This document shows, piece after piece, positions 36,331 through 49,412 of a stretch of DNA of 64,000 nt. Source of the stretch: Elysia chlorotica (lineage: Eukaryota; Mollusca; Gastropoda; Plakobranchidae). The notes under the pieces are model-generated. The model did no database searches, was not told the DNA's origin, and worked only from the letters and a program-made list of their open reading frames with translations. A program made the position numbers and the translations under genes. Each line of letters opens with the position of its first letter. Positions within the stretch are counted from its first letter, which is position 1. The stretch covers positions 224,723-288,722 of the forward strand of contig RQTK01000517.1 in NCBI GenBank assembly GCA_003991915.1. The letters run 5' to 3'.

Positions 36331-36398
36331 ATTGGTTGATCTCAACTTCTTACCGTTTAGTACATCTACTAAACGGTAAGAAGTTGAGATTAACCAAT
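36331..36398. repeat. Near-perfect 32-bp-arm inverted repeat with a 4-base loop
   Basis: The left arm at 36331-36362 (starts ATTGGTTGATCTCAACTTCT) and the right arm at 36367-36398 are complementary at 31 of 32 positions. The exception would be a G-U pair in RNA made from one strand. The loop is CATC. Pairing stops abruptly at both ends. A related partial copy of the left arm (TTGGTTGATCTCGCATCTTG) lies near 36453. It could be a foldback element, a template-switch product or a small-RNA precursor. Confidence 0.9.
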
Positions 36399-37439
36399 TA
36401 TTATACAACCAGACACAGCGGCAATATTTCAAGGATCGTTTGTGGCCTTCCTTGGTTGATCTCGCATCTTGCCGTTGCCGCTTGTAACAGTAAAAGTGTG
36501 ATCACAAGAGTCACATTCTTTCCTTTTGATTCGAGCAAGGGTCCTAACATTAAAGGAACAGCTAATACATGAGTGGACAATCATGTACATTATTGGTGAG
36601 AGATCGAGAGCAAGTTTTAGCGGTTATTGAGTTCCAGACAACGTTAAAATGTTGAGTACAGAGTGTTAGAAAGCATGGATATAATAAAGGTATTGTTAGA
36701 CTCATTCTTTCTGAATGGACAAAGCCTTGACCATAACTAAGCCACCCCTGAAGAGACTGCGCACACTCTTTTGACCAGGTGGAGTTTGGTCAAGTGCCTC
36801 TACCCTCTCCCTGGCGACTACACTGAGGAACTGAGAGTACTCAGAGAACTGCGTACTGGAATGATCAACGGTCCATAGCATAGTCCAGAATTGTGGGTCT
36901 AACGTCTCTGTGTTTAACGTCTCCTTGTGTATACTTTAAGAGGACCGCAAAGGAGTCCTCCAATACCACCCGTTTATAGAAAATTGAATCAAAAGAAGTA
37001 CATTTATTTATTTACTGGTTTAAAGTATACATAAATAAATAATATTATTTTTGTTTTTACCATTCTCTCACGCAATATCGCTATCTTTTTCGTTTTCTTC
37101 TTTTTAACCAGTGTTACCTAACGTTTCGCCCAACTCCGCCGTGGATGTTCATGATCTAGGCCAAAATGCTTATAACACCTCTGGAACCTGGACGGAAATA
37201 AATAATTCAAGAAATCTAATTTATTTGGCATAACTACACGTGACTTGACCATTATAACATTCACAGGATGAAAAAAAAAATGAAAAAAAAACACAGTCAC
37301 ACAATTTAAGAGTGCATTGCTGTAATGTCACAAGAGTCGACAAGAAAAAAAGAGAGATTTACTCCAGAAGTTATAAAATATTTATGAGCATTCCATGTTT
37401 GACTCATTGATGAAGCCAGAGAGAGAAAACGTGGCGGCA

Positions 37440-37505
37440 GGGGTGGGGCTCGAACCAGCGACCTTCCAAATAACTGCGAACGCTCTTCACATAGATCCCG
37501 CTACA
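37440..37505 (-). repeat. tRNA-derived SINE head
   Basis: On the minus strand a B box (GGTTCGAGCCCCACC) is preceded at tRNA-like spacing by a diverged head. It resembles the other SINE heads in the window. Confidence 0.45.
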
Positions 37506-37509
37506 AAGC

Positions 37510-39749
37510 CAGTGCGGTTCTTTCCAGCTTTGAGCTGGTCTCGAGATGGACAGATGGTACGACTGAGGTAAGTGTCCTACCTTGAGAACACTCTGGCTCT
37601 CACCAGCTGCCCACCTGGACCTACAGTGCGTCTGTGAAGAAACCGACTTGGCTTGGGAAGTCGATCTTGACCATCTCTGTAGTGGGATGTATAGGTGTGC
37701 GAAGGAATCGAATTGGCTTGGGTGGTCAGCTCATTTCCATTATTATGGCATAATTTTGTCCATGTTGAGAGCGGTGCTACAACCTCAAACAATTTGAAGA
37801 AACTCTTTGTACATGTACATTTAGTTGTAAATCTAGATACGTTATTAAAAATGAATGGCGTAGATTTGTGTTATTCTCGTTGTTGTTGTTGTTGTTGATG
37901 TTATCTTGCTGTTGTTGTTTAATTTGTTGAGTTTTTATTTTGTTTGTGTATAACTTTATTTAATGCTTGCAAACACAAGCTCAAACGGCCGTCGGACTGC
38001 GAGTTTCAGTTTCCGTTCTATTTTTTAGTTCGTCAGACGCATAAAAAGCTGAATAGTAAAAGGAGTAATCAAAGATTTTCTAACCCATGAAAACTATAAT
38101 TAAGATCATAATTTAAGAACATAATTATTCAGTTTTTATAAGCCCTACAGTTTAAATACCTTAACTGTATATTTTTTTTATAATAATAATAGTAATAATG
38201 ATATTTCCGTGCTATTTAAAAAAAAATTTTTATTTCAAAATTCGTCCAAGCCATCTTAGTTATTTCGGTAATAATGTTGCTTTATTAACAATCAGTCTTC
38301 TAAAACAACAACAACAACAACAACAATGGAACTATCTATCTTCATAGTTTAGGTTAAAACCAGTAGTTCCTATCTGGGTAAAATACTGCGATTGTGTGGA
38401 AACCAAGTAAAATAATTCTTTGCATGCATGTGTGTCATTCATATGGTGCAATTCCACGAGGTTGTAAACAAGTGAGGACAAGTTTAAAGAATAGGACGAA
38501 AATTATTGTGCTAAATAGGAAGAGGTGATTAGGACATTATTTTACACAATATTACGATTAGTTCGTGCCTAGGTGTTGCCATGAAAATACAATCAAACAA
38601 GACAATAATTATTGTTTGCGTTATTTATTTTAAGGGTTTTTGAACCAAATAATCAGCAGTCATATATTATACATTTAACTATTAAAAATTTTAGAAAAAG
38701 TGCGTCGGTTTCAATGGCATATTGCTTACAAAACAAAATGTTATGTTTTATTTTAACCTTTTTGAAGCAATGGAAAAGACTAACGGAAAAAAATTAACCG
38801 GACAATCTATTGTTAGAATGTGTATTTCTACAGTAAACAAAATAATTATTAATTAAACTTTTTTTTGAAGGGTGCCTGCGTTACACACACAGACAAGATT
38901 GTTTTGTTTAATTGTTCTTACATAGCTTTGGTTATACATTTCTCTTTCACTATTTTATCGCTTTTTTTACTGGTATAAAAAGCTTAAATCAACGCCTTAT
39001 ACATGCCAAAAAGACATTGTTAATTTTGTTTGTAACCCAAAATTCCCCACGTTATGTAAAGAAATCTTTGAATAAATACACATTTATTTTCACCCTTACA
39101 AGAAATAAGTATAATTTCAAAGAAAAGGATGAATTCTGCTTCATTTAAGTTAGTCTGAATCAAGCATGAAAATATTATTCAAAAGGTTCGAGGCAAAAAC
39201 TGCTGACCTGACGAAAAAAACAACTCATGTAATAAGGCACGTTAAAACTAATTCAGTTTTCTGTTTTCTTTCCAAAAAAAAACAAAACAAAAAAATAAAA
39301 ATAAATAAAACCAACAGCAAAAAACGCTTTTTGATTTTATGCTACAATTCATTACATCTAAATTTGAAAACAACAACAAAGAAAACACTCGTTACCTACC
39401 CCTTAACAATTCACAGATAAAAAAGAAATATAAGGTTAAGCCAGGCACCACTTAACGTGAATTTGAAAAGAAACGTACATTACTTAAAAGAAGCACTTTT
39501 GTGTGTTGTTTTTAGAGGGTTTTAATCTCATTACAAAAGAACTGCCTACAATTCGTTTCTTGGGGCATATTCTTTAACATGGATTTTCTTTTTAAAAAAT
39601 AATATCGGCACAAAAGTTTGGAGTTGTCATACAAATCAAACGGTATGAACAGAAATAAATACCAATAAGAATTACCAGTTTGAAGTAGTTATTGGCAACA
39701 TTTTAATATTTTCTTAAAATGTAAATGTATAAACATATGATTTTAATTT
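37510..39749. other. No gene seen
   Basis: AT-rich sequence with a short GTT run (37878-37897), an AAC run (about 38306-38326) and no credible exon. Confidence 0.5.
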
Positions 39750-42244
39750 GCAAGACATACACATTAATTATTTAAGAGCACATGAATATATAAAATTTAC
39801 AGGAACACTCATCTTTTTTATGTTGCCGTTTGCCCCTTCAAATATTATAATTGTTGTAAAATTAACACATGTATATGACAAATATTCCACCATCGTTTCA
39901 GCACGAAGACACAAAAAGTGATAAATACAGATTGCAAATAACGAACATTGATTACCAACTTACCTCTTTTTAAGTATTGGCGATTTAAAGATCAAACTCT
40001 TTCAAGTAATCCAAAAACAAGAGTTATTAGAATATCATTATCCTAGATGAAAACACCAAGCACCTCATGTTTGTGAAGAGTGTGGCAAACTGAGGATTAC
40101 TCTGACGAGTTGAACGGTCTACACAGAGTACATGTAAAAATTAATGTACAACCATAATCATTTCTCTCTGATGTCTGAGAAAAACTTGCGGTTTATTATC
40201 TACACTGTGGCTTGTTGCTTCATTGAATAAGTACATGTAATAATAAATACAAGAAGACGTATGCAAGTTTTAGGGAAAAAAACACAAACTATTATCAAAA
40301 GCAGAAGATGAAGGGGAAGTTTAGAATGGACTGAAACTCTAAGAGGAAAAACAAACTAGATGTGTTTTCTGATGGATAAAGTTTTAACAAAGAGAGGTAA
40401 AGGGCAATGGATAGTTTGATAAAATAAAATTGTGAATGAAGGTGAGAATGTCCGGAAAGATACTAAAAAAACCTTAACCGGTTGGAAAGCAAAACATTGA
40501 AGGCCTACGTATGGGAGAAAACGTAAGAGTGTCCAACAGATGTTTTGCTCGTATAGAGTAATGTGCGACCCACATTGTGAACGTTTTGTTCTTTCTCATT
40601 AGTTATTGAATGGTAAGTTAAATGCCATTGAGCCCAAGTGAGATGTTGTTTTAATGATCTGTTTCAAACATGTAATGCTAAATCACACATTAGTAAGGCT
40701 CTAGAAGTTCTAACTCAGCAAGGCCTTAACACAACCGTAGCTATAACATCACTATTCACATCTAAATGAATCAAATTTACATTCACAGACTAAGTATAGG
40801 TGAGAATTTTGCTATTACAAACAATTGAGAATATCCCTTCGCAGTTTTTCGACTCTAGTATAATTATTTCGTATTGGACGGTTAATACAGAAAGCACTGC
40901 CCCTACACTGCTGTTTCTTTAAAATGAGTTAACAAAAAATCAATTTCTTTCAGCCAAACATAACGGCTTCCCATCCCGATCGGGCTAGTGCGTCCCATCA
41001 ACGAATTTTATTCCCTTTTGGCAGTCAATTACTCGCCACCTCGTGGTATATAGTCCTATATTTTAATTTCTAAAATATTATAAATCTTTAGTATTTTATA
41101 AATGAGATAGAACACTATACAGCTTTTCTTAAAATACAATTCCACTATACAAGTACATGTAAAATCTCATTTTAATATAAAACTGGATAGCTTTAATCAG
41201 TTCATTTGTCACCTGTTCGTCATGGCGACATTCAGAGCTCTTCCCTGTAATAATTTTTCTGCATTTGCTTACAATATCAATTAAGAACGAATTAATATGT
41301 GTTTCTGAAAAGCTATATGTACTGAAAATGATCTGTACTTCATTGTCTGTGTCAATTTTTATTCTCTTTTTCGCTAAAAAGTAGTTGTTGTGCGGTTGGG
41401 CTTTCTTAATTTGTTGTTGTTGTTGTATTGCTGTTGTTTACTTGTTTTTCCATGTACATGTACTTTGAAACAGGAACACTTCTCCGAGTTAAGCTTGTTT
41501 TGGACTCAGCTATGATTAGTGAGATTTGAGGTCAGCCTCCAGGGGCTTGGACAATTCTCTTACAAGAACCGTAACATGCTAATCTACCATAAACCTCCTT
41601 AGACGCTTCAAATCCTCCCTGCCCGTTAAGCGACGACCTGGAAGCTTTGAGAGACGGAAATAAGAGGGAACTGAAGATTCCAACATGTACAAATGTTTTT
41701 GGTTACAGTGTGAAGGTCTTAAAAGATTCGTTTGTATCTGACAAGAGTGATTCTTAGTTAATGCAATGCGTAAACAAAGATCACGCCCTTATGAGCAAAG
41801 TATTGAACGTGTCAGGTTAGTTAAAATGGAAGAAAATAATATCTCCTTAGTGATCTCGCCATCATGTTTAAGTTAATGACTTGCGCTTCAAGTAAACTGT
41901 TCTATTAGCTCTTTTGATTTGTTGTTTTTCCAGTAAAAGTTTTAATGATGGAATATTTTTGAACTGCAAAGAAGAGTTTTCTATTTTAATGACGGAAGTG
42001 AGTGGTTTACGCTCTGTAAATGTTGTGCAGAAATTGTGATATTGCACTAATTTTTTACATCAGAAAAAAGGGAAAACAGAAATGAAGGACATTATCGTTT
42101 AATTAACACTTTACATTTACGTCCTTCTCTAAAGGACAAATAAAATATGAACTCCGTGAAAACAAACTACAAAGCTAATTTTGCTCTATTATTATAAAAT
42201 CTCGGTTGAGAAATTCGGGGCAAGAGTAGTGGCAAATAAGACAT

Positions 42245-42246
<2 letters not shown>
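39750..42246. repeat. Large tandem duplication, copy A (about 2.5 kb)
   Basis: Starting at TTGCAAGACATACACA near 39750 and ending at AAATAAGACATTTA near 42246, this block is collinear and highly similar to 42463-44742. Copy A carries about 240 extra bases at about 40946-41184. The copies differ by scattered substitutions and small indels. Each contains the same short ORF near its 3' part. Confidence 0.93.
40946..41184. other. Segment present only in copy A
   Basis: Between AAAAATCAATT and GGATAGCTTT, copy A has about 240 bases that copy B lacks. It is either an insertion into A or a deletion from B. It has no clear inverted ends or flanking duplication. Confidence 0.8.

Positions 42247-42298
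<52 letters not shown>
42247..42298. repeat. (AAT)n microsatellite at the duplication junction
   Basis: About 17 AAT units begin exactly where copy A ends. They are followed by about 165 bases of unrelated spacer before copy B. Confidence 0.9.
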
Positions 42299-42299
<1 letters not shown>

Positions 42300-42462
42300 T
42301 ACTTACAATAGCATAAATACTAAATATGTGAATGTGATGATGATGATGTGAAGATGAAGATACTTATGACGATTATGATCCATGTTATGCTGGATACAGA
42401 CGCTATTTTAATCTCACTTTAATCGTTTTAATGTCTCAGTGAAGCTGAGAGAAACGTTTTAT

Positions 42463-44742
42463 TGCAAGACATACACAATAATTATTTAAGAGCACATGAA
42501 TATATAAAATTTACAGGAACACTCATCTTTGTTATGTTGCCGTTTGCCCCTTCAAATATTCTAATTGTTGTGAAAGTAATACATATAAGTGACAAATATT
42601 CCACCATCGTTTAAGCACAAAGACACAAAAAAGTGATTAATACGGATTGCAAATAGCTAGCCTTGATAAAGAACTAACCTCTTTTTTAGTATTGGAGATT
42701 TAAAGATGAAACTCTTTCAAGTAATCCAAAAACAAGAGTTATTAGAACATCATTATCCTAGATGAAAACATCAAGCACCTCATGTTTGTGAAGAGTGTGG
42801 CAAACTGAGGATTACTCTGACGAGTTGAACGGTCTACACAAAATACATGTAAAAAATAATGTACAACCATAATCTCTGATGTCTGAGAACAACTTGCGTT
42901 TTTTTACCTAAACTGTGGCTTGTTGCTTCGTTGAATAAGTACATGTAATAATAAATACAAGAAGACGTGTGAAATTTTTTAGGAAAAAAACAACAAAAAG
43001 TATTATCAAAAGGAGAAGATGAAAAGGAAGTTTATAATAGGCTGAAAAACTAAGAGGAAAAACGAACTAGATGCGTTTTATGAGGTAGAAAGTTTTAACA
43101 GACAGAGGTAAAGGGCAATGGATAGTTTGACAAAATAATAGTGTGAATGAAGGTGAGAATGTCAGGAAAGATGCTAAAAAACCGTAACCAGTTTGAAAGC
43201 AAAACATTGAGAGCCTGCGAATGGGCGAAAACGTAAGGGTGTTCAACAGATGTTTTGCTCGTATAGAGTAATGTGCGACCCACATTGTGAACGTTTTGTT
43301 CTTTCTCATTAGTTACTGAATGGTAAGTTAAATGCCATTGAGCCCAAGTGAGATGTTGTTTTAATGATCTGTTTCAAACATGTAATGCTAAATCACACAT
43401 TAGTAAGGCTCTAGAATTATTAACTCAGCAAGGCCTTAAAACACAACTGTTGCTATTTTATCACTATTCAAATCTAAATGAAACAAATTTACATTCACAG
43501 ACTAAGTATAGGTGAGAATTTTGCCATCACCAAAAAAACTGGGAATATCCCCTCACGGTTTTTGACTCTGGAATATTTACTTTTGGAAGGTCCATACAGA
43601 GCGCACTGCCCCTATTCTGTTCCGTTTCTTTAAAATGAGTTAACAAAAAATCAATTGGATAGCTTTCACGAATTCATTTGTCACCTGTTCCTCATGGCGA
43701 CATTCAGAGCTCTTCCCTGTAATAATTTTTCGGCATTTGCTTACAATATCAATCAAGAAAGAATTAATATGTGTTTCTGAAAAGTATTATGTACTGAAAA
43801 TGATCTGTACTTAATTGTCTGTGCCAATTTTTATTCACTTTTTACCCTAAAAAGTAGTTGTTGTGCGGTTGGGCTTTCTTAATTTGTTGTTGTTGTTGTT
43901 GTTTTGTTGTTGTTTACTTGTTTTTCCACGTACATGTACTTTGAAACAGGAATACTTCTCCGAGTTTAGCTTGTTTTGGACTCAGCTATGATTAGTGAGA
44001 TTTGCAGTCAGCCTTCAGGGGCTTGGACAATTCTCTTACAAGAACCGTAACATGCTAATCTATCATAAACCTCTGTTAGACGCTTCAAATCCTCCCTGTC
44101 CGTTAAGTGACGACCTGGAAGCTTTGAGAGATGGAAATAAGAGGGAACTGAAGATTCCAATATGTACAAATGTTTTTGGTTACAGTGTGAAGGTCTTAAA
44201 AGATTCGTTTGTATCTGACAAGAGTGATTCTTAGTTAATGCAATGCGTAAACAAAAATCACGTCCTTATGAACAAAGTATTGAACGTGTCAGGTTAGTTA
44301 AAATGGAGGAAAATAATATCTCCTGTAGTGACCTCCCCATCTTGTTTAAGTTAATGACTTACGGTTTAAGGAAACTGTTCTATTAGCTCTTTTGATTTGT
44401 TGTTTTTCCAGGACGAGAACAGTAAAAGTTTTAATAATGGAGTATTTTCAAACTGCAATGAAGAGTTTTTCATTTTATGGCGTTAGTGCGCGGTTTACGC
44501 CCTGCAAAATATTAATGTTGTGCAGAAATTGTCATATTACACTAAGTTTTTACATCAGAAAAAAGGGGAAACAGAAATGAAGGACATTATCGTTTAATTA
44601 ACACTTTACATTTACGTCCTTCTCTAAAGGACAAATAAAAAATGAACTCCGTGAAAACGAACTACAGAGGTAATTTTGCGCTATTATTATAAAATCTCGG
44701 ATGAGAAATTCGGGGCAAGAGTAGTGGAAAATAAGACATTTA
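42463..44742. repeat. Large tandem duplication, copy B (about 2.3 kb)
   Basis: This is the partner of 39750-42246 in the same orientation. It lacks the 240-base segment of copy A. It retains an uninterrupted version of the short ORF that is frameshifted in copy A. Confidence 0.93.
43992..44234 (+). other. Short ORF in duplication copy B, unknown
   Basis: A frame of 80 codons, open from just after a stop at 43989, ends in TAG at 44232-44234. It contains QGLGQFSYKNRNMLIYHK, DDLEALRDGNKRELKIP and a FGYSVKVLKD segment. I do not recognise it. The first in-frame ATG is internal. The corresponding stretch in copy A (41518-41756) has a one-base indel after codon 26 but otherwise differs at few sites, five of them third-position T/C changes that leave the residue unchanged. 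It may be a terminal exon of an unseen gene, a pseudogene remnant or chance. Confidence 0.3.
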
Positions 44743-44810
44743 GTTATTTTCAAATATCTTCCTGTTTTTAGCAAGTACGAATAATTAAAAATAGCTCTTT
44801 TTTGTCAAAG

Positions 44811-44910
44811 CTTATGAGACATTAAGACTGTAGAACAATTTTTAAAATATGATACAGACCTAATGAGACATTAAGACTGTAAAACAAATTTTTAAATAAT
44901 TATGATACAT
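44811..44910. repeat. About 52-bp tandem duplication
   Basis: The string ATGAGACATTAAGACTGTA occurs twice, near 44813 and 44863. Each time it is followed by a similar A/T-rich stretch ending ATGATACA. Confidence 0.8.
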
Positions 44911-45505
44911 AATCATCCTCAGCTGGGGACTAGCATAAGTCATCTATTTTTAAACACAAGCTTAATCTACACTGCACGAAAGAAACTATCCACTCATTCA
45001 GCCCACCCAAACAAAATACAGGAGAAATTGATAGTACATTCATGTGCATGTTCTGAGAATATAATAAAGTTATGGATGCAGCTGTGGGTCGTTTAGAAAC
45101 TGCATGCCTTATCTTCACTGCTTCTTATTTAAAAAATAAGAACACTAGTTGTTTTTTAGAAGGAGTTTATTATTTAGTCTTCTTTTGGCTAGTGAAGTGA
45201 AAAACACAAGATTGGTTTGTTTATGATTCCTGAAGAGTTCTTCCTTTGGTTCGTTAAGCTTTTTTTTTTTTCCTTGTTGCCATTGTTGATATAACTGTTA
45301 TTGGGGACTTCTATAAATGTAAATGCTGCTGTTTTGTTACTCTTGTTTTAATGGCATTGCTGTTGGGTTTTTTTAAGCTGACGTTGCCATGTTGTTATTG
45401 GTGTTGCTATTGTTCATGTTGTTTTTTTTTACAATGTAGTTAGTGTGTTTGTCACGACAAGCCGATAGTCTAGTGAGTGCAGTACTAAATATGATATAGA
45501 TAATA

Positions 45506-45590
45506 AGGAACTTGCGATATTGAGGATCGTTGAAAACGAAGACGGAATGTCTAATCATAGATCTATAATAGGCTGACGGAGACAATAAGT
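45506..45590 (+). mobile_element. Small inverted-repeat element, partial copy 2
   Basis: It has a left-end-like GGAACTTGCGAT motif, then GAAAACGAAGACGGAATG and a TCTAATCATAGATCTATAATAGG-like block shared with the complete copies. The right half is missing or too diverged. Confidence 0.45.
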
Positions 45591-46406
45591 AAACGTTTTC
45601 TTTCAAAGGCGGCAAAATGGACCTAAGTCTAGATCAAAACACCATAGAGTTTTGGTTATGTTATTCGTTTTCGCCGTGTATATCGCAACGTCTGTTATCA
45701 AAGAAAACGTACAATACGTATACAAACGCAGCAAGGTATTTGAAAATTGTGCGGTGTGATGTAGTGTTCATATCAAGGAAATCCACAAATGATTTCTATT
45801 AATAGAATTCTGTGAGGAAATCTAAAACCGAATGGGCCAAAGCTCCAGCGCCTGTGACCCGTTCCAAAATGGTGACACACAGAAATAACTAGTGCTTCTT
45901 TGGAGAATTTATGCATCTTTATTCCATAGTTGTTACTGTTGTTTTTGTCCTTACCTCTAATGTTTTTTGCATGATTAACCGTTGTCTTCTGAGGCAAACA
46001 AAGATAGTATAGGTAGTTATATAATAGTCTTATTCATTGTTAAATTATAAAGAAAAAAAATTGTCACATTGTTTGGAATAGTTATGGAAAAAACCCAATA
46101 TCTAAGTCTAACAACATGTCTTGTATTGTAATATTAAAGATACAACGATAAACAAAAAGTAAAGCCAAGCTTTAACCGTCCGTTAAAGAGAATAAATTGT
46201 ATTGAATTAAAAACTCCATGGTTTCTGTGATTGCAAATCGATGATAATTTGTATTATTTCCTTTTTTTTACATTTTTGTATAGTGCGAGTATTGAGAGAG
46301 ACAGCGAGATAGTTGGATAGATAGATTGATAAACAGGAGGAGAGACAGAAAAAGAAACAGGGGGAGAAAAGGAAAGCGAAAGACAGACAGAGAGAGAAAG
46401 GGAGAC

Positions 46407-46514
<108 letters not shown>

Positions 46515-46853
46515 ATGACTTGAGGATCTCAAACTGGCATCATGAGTCCGTCACACGTAGCACCAGTGGTGAATTATTTAATCAAGTGTTGCTCACAGCT
46601 CTTGGTTATTTCTCTACCTGTCCAGTGTATATTGCCTTACACCGCAGTGACAGTACAGATGTTACAAAAAGCAAAGTCCCAAATAAGCAATCCAGGATAG
46701 ACAAATAATAAAGGGGGTTTTGTGAGGCCGTTGTCTATTGTAAGAAAAGGGAAAGAAATATTTAGAATCATAAACCATTTTCTTTTTTTCTAGCTATGTT
46801 TCTTTTAATTTATTTGTTACTTGATTCGGCTAGTCTAAGCGGAAACAAAGAGA

Positions 46854-46866
46854 TAGAGAGAGAGAT

Positions 46867-46900
<34 letters not shown>
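46854..46900. repeat. (GA)n microsatellite
   Basis: A short GA tract with two interruptions. Confidence 0.9.
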
Positions 46901-46902
<2 letters not shown>

Positions 46903-49400
46903 AAAAGTCTTCAGTTCTTCTTCCCTACTTATTTAATTAAGGCGGCAGTAGAATCATAGCCCCCTTATTCATTGTCACTATCCCTTTCTCTTTAAACTTT
47001 TTTGTCGCTCTCACTTTGATTAAAAAACCTTACACTGCCTTGTTCTTTGTCTCTCTAGCTACCGTTTCCGATAATTTTTTTAAAACCTTTTTCATCCTCT
47101 TCCCATGCAAAATGTTCTTTGCCTGTCTTAATCACCTTGGCAGCACATCGTTTGATCTTATCAAGGACAATGATCTGTTGGAATTCATCAAATCTGGAAT
47201 CAACAATTAAACAAGGCGCTTGAGTGAAACCGTTGGACCTTCTCTTGTGCAACGACCAGCCCAAAAGACTTCTCAATTTGGCTAAAAATTAGGTACTTAC
47301 TTCCGCCCCAAACCGAGTAGCGATTCAGTAAAATGGCAAAGCGGTTATCTTGTGATTTTTTCCGTAATACATTTGCATGTATCTCTTATTGTCTGTATAA
47401 TATTATAAGGCATAGCTACTCTACATCTTTAAACCTTGCCGATATTCCCTATTACCAGTGGATAGTGTGTCTGGATGTGTGGGTATGGGTATCTTTGAAG
47501 TAAATTGTCTATGTATGATATTTAAGTCTAAATTATACATGTTTGTTAAACAAATCTCTACTGATTAGAAAGATGTTTGTATAATATGACCAGCGAATAC
47601 AGTAATTATGACACATCGGCACTGTCTATGTGTGGCACCACGTAAATTGTCAGGCATTGGTATTAGGACCCGTCCAAGATACACATATAGACTACTAGTT
47701 CACGTTTAACGTTAAGAAATCAACCAAATAACCAATCAACCAACCAACTAACCAAATAAATCTCAGAAAAATTCACATATGTAGTGGGGGAAGGTCTACA
47801 TGTATCTCCTGATTACAAACGTATAGAGTCTAGGCCAGGTCGCACCTGATTGCCCCTGGGTCCCCACCCTAGAGATCAGACAGACCTGGACTCGGCGTAA
47901 GTTGGACTTTCTCCATCGCTCTGAGCTGCAAATTGGAACCATAGGCTAAAAGAACCGAATCCATAGGTCGCCGCAAAAAAGAGGGTAAAAACTGAGCTTG
48001 AAGTTGTGAATTAAAAGGGGGAAAAGCCAGGAAGGAAATATATAGAATTTGAAAGAAGGAAAAAAACTAACGAAAACAAAGGCGGGTACGTTAACGTGCG
48101 TACCTATAGGTCAACTTTGGGGAGAAAATAGAGAGGACTGGGTGACTTGAATAAGATGGACTCCGACTCGGAGAAGCTAAGAGGGTTAAGCCTTCTTTGA
48201 CGACTGACTGAAAACAGTTGCTTGTTAAAGCGCGAGAAGGAAAATTGGGTGGAGGCCAACAATCTAGGCGGAAGCCAGCACATGCAGGAATCTATAAGGC
48301 ATTATGGTCGACATTTTGGAAATAGGAAGCGTAAACAGACAGGCACCAGATGTGCTACTTGCCCGGCTCAGGGCTGCAACAAGGAAGGCGAGGCCCGTCT
48401 TGACGTAGCCAGCCTTTTGTGCCGGAGGCCAAGTGTGAGCGACGCGGGAGCCCGGAAACACACGTGCAAATGGCAAGTAAATATTACGCTAACCCAACAA
48501 TAGGAGTTAGGAGGCAGTCGAACCCAACCCGAGGACGCTGGGCCCTAGCCTGACATTTTTCTCTCTCTTCACTTTTTATTTGTATTGTGCTCACTTCGTG
48601 TGTTTTTTTTTTCCACTTTTATGCCTGTTCGTGAGATTTCTTTTAACTATTATTTGTTATTTGTTGTTTGGGTCTATTTGTTAGATTTCTTTCAATTTTA
48701 ATTTATATGTTGAGCCTAATCCTTTTCTGTTTATATTTCGGGCCCATCGTGCATTTCTACCTAACTTTTTAATTGTATTTTAGGCTAATTCGTGGTCTCT
48801 TTCAAAATATATTTAATTTTTGAGTCATATCCCTGTTTTCCCCACTTTTAAGTATGTTTTATTTTGGGCCCGGTGGAACTTGTAAGCTTTAAGTCCTAGT
48901 AGTGGTTATCGTCACTTGATCTTAGATTTGTGGTTTGATGGAATTGACGTGGTATGACCCCAAGAGCTGTGATGTCATTAGAGTGGCAATATATTGTTAC
49001 TCACCCTAAAGCTTCGAGTAAAAAGTGAAGATGTGAACATGTACAAATGCCTAGCTGAAGTTGATGCATTCATTCTCTGATCTATCAATCTTGTTCATCG
49101 TTAAAACACAAGTTGTCTGTTTTTTAAGAGCTGTAACTTGAGTAAACTTTTGCATCGGAACATGAATTTTTGCAATATACTGAGAAAATGAACAGAGTTA
49201 TTTGATGGGGGGAACCCAATTTTTTAAATAACTATTGTACTTCATAATCAATCATGCTTGCTATTATTCACTGATAAGACTCTGAAGTACAATTATTAAG
49301 ATGTTAAGAGATCCTAATACAATGTATGTAAATTTCATACTCCTCATCATTCGGCCAGAAAACTGATTTGTTTCACGTTCCCTAGACTTTCCAAAGAATC
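46901..49400. other. No gene seen; SINE tail near 47620-47720
   Basis: The only recognisable element is a SINE tail at about 47625-47720 (GTGTGGCACCACGTAAATTGTCAGGC, then a GACCCGTCCAAGATACAC-like block and GTTTAACGTTAA). It matches the 3' parts of the copies at 51680-51760 and 53010-53095. The remainder is AT-rich with no credible exon. Confidence 0.5.
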
Positions 49401-49412
49401 ATATACGGAGGC

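Noticed and set aside
36144-36572. 142-codon plus-strand frame overlapping the hairpin
   Set aside because: No recognisable family, and the frame runs through an inverted repeat. The composition looks like chance.
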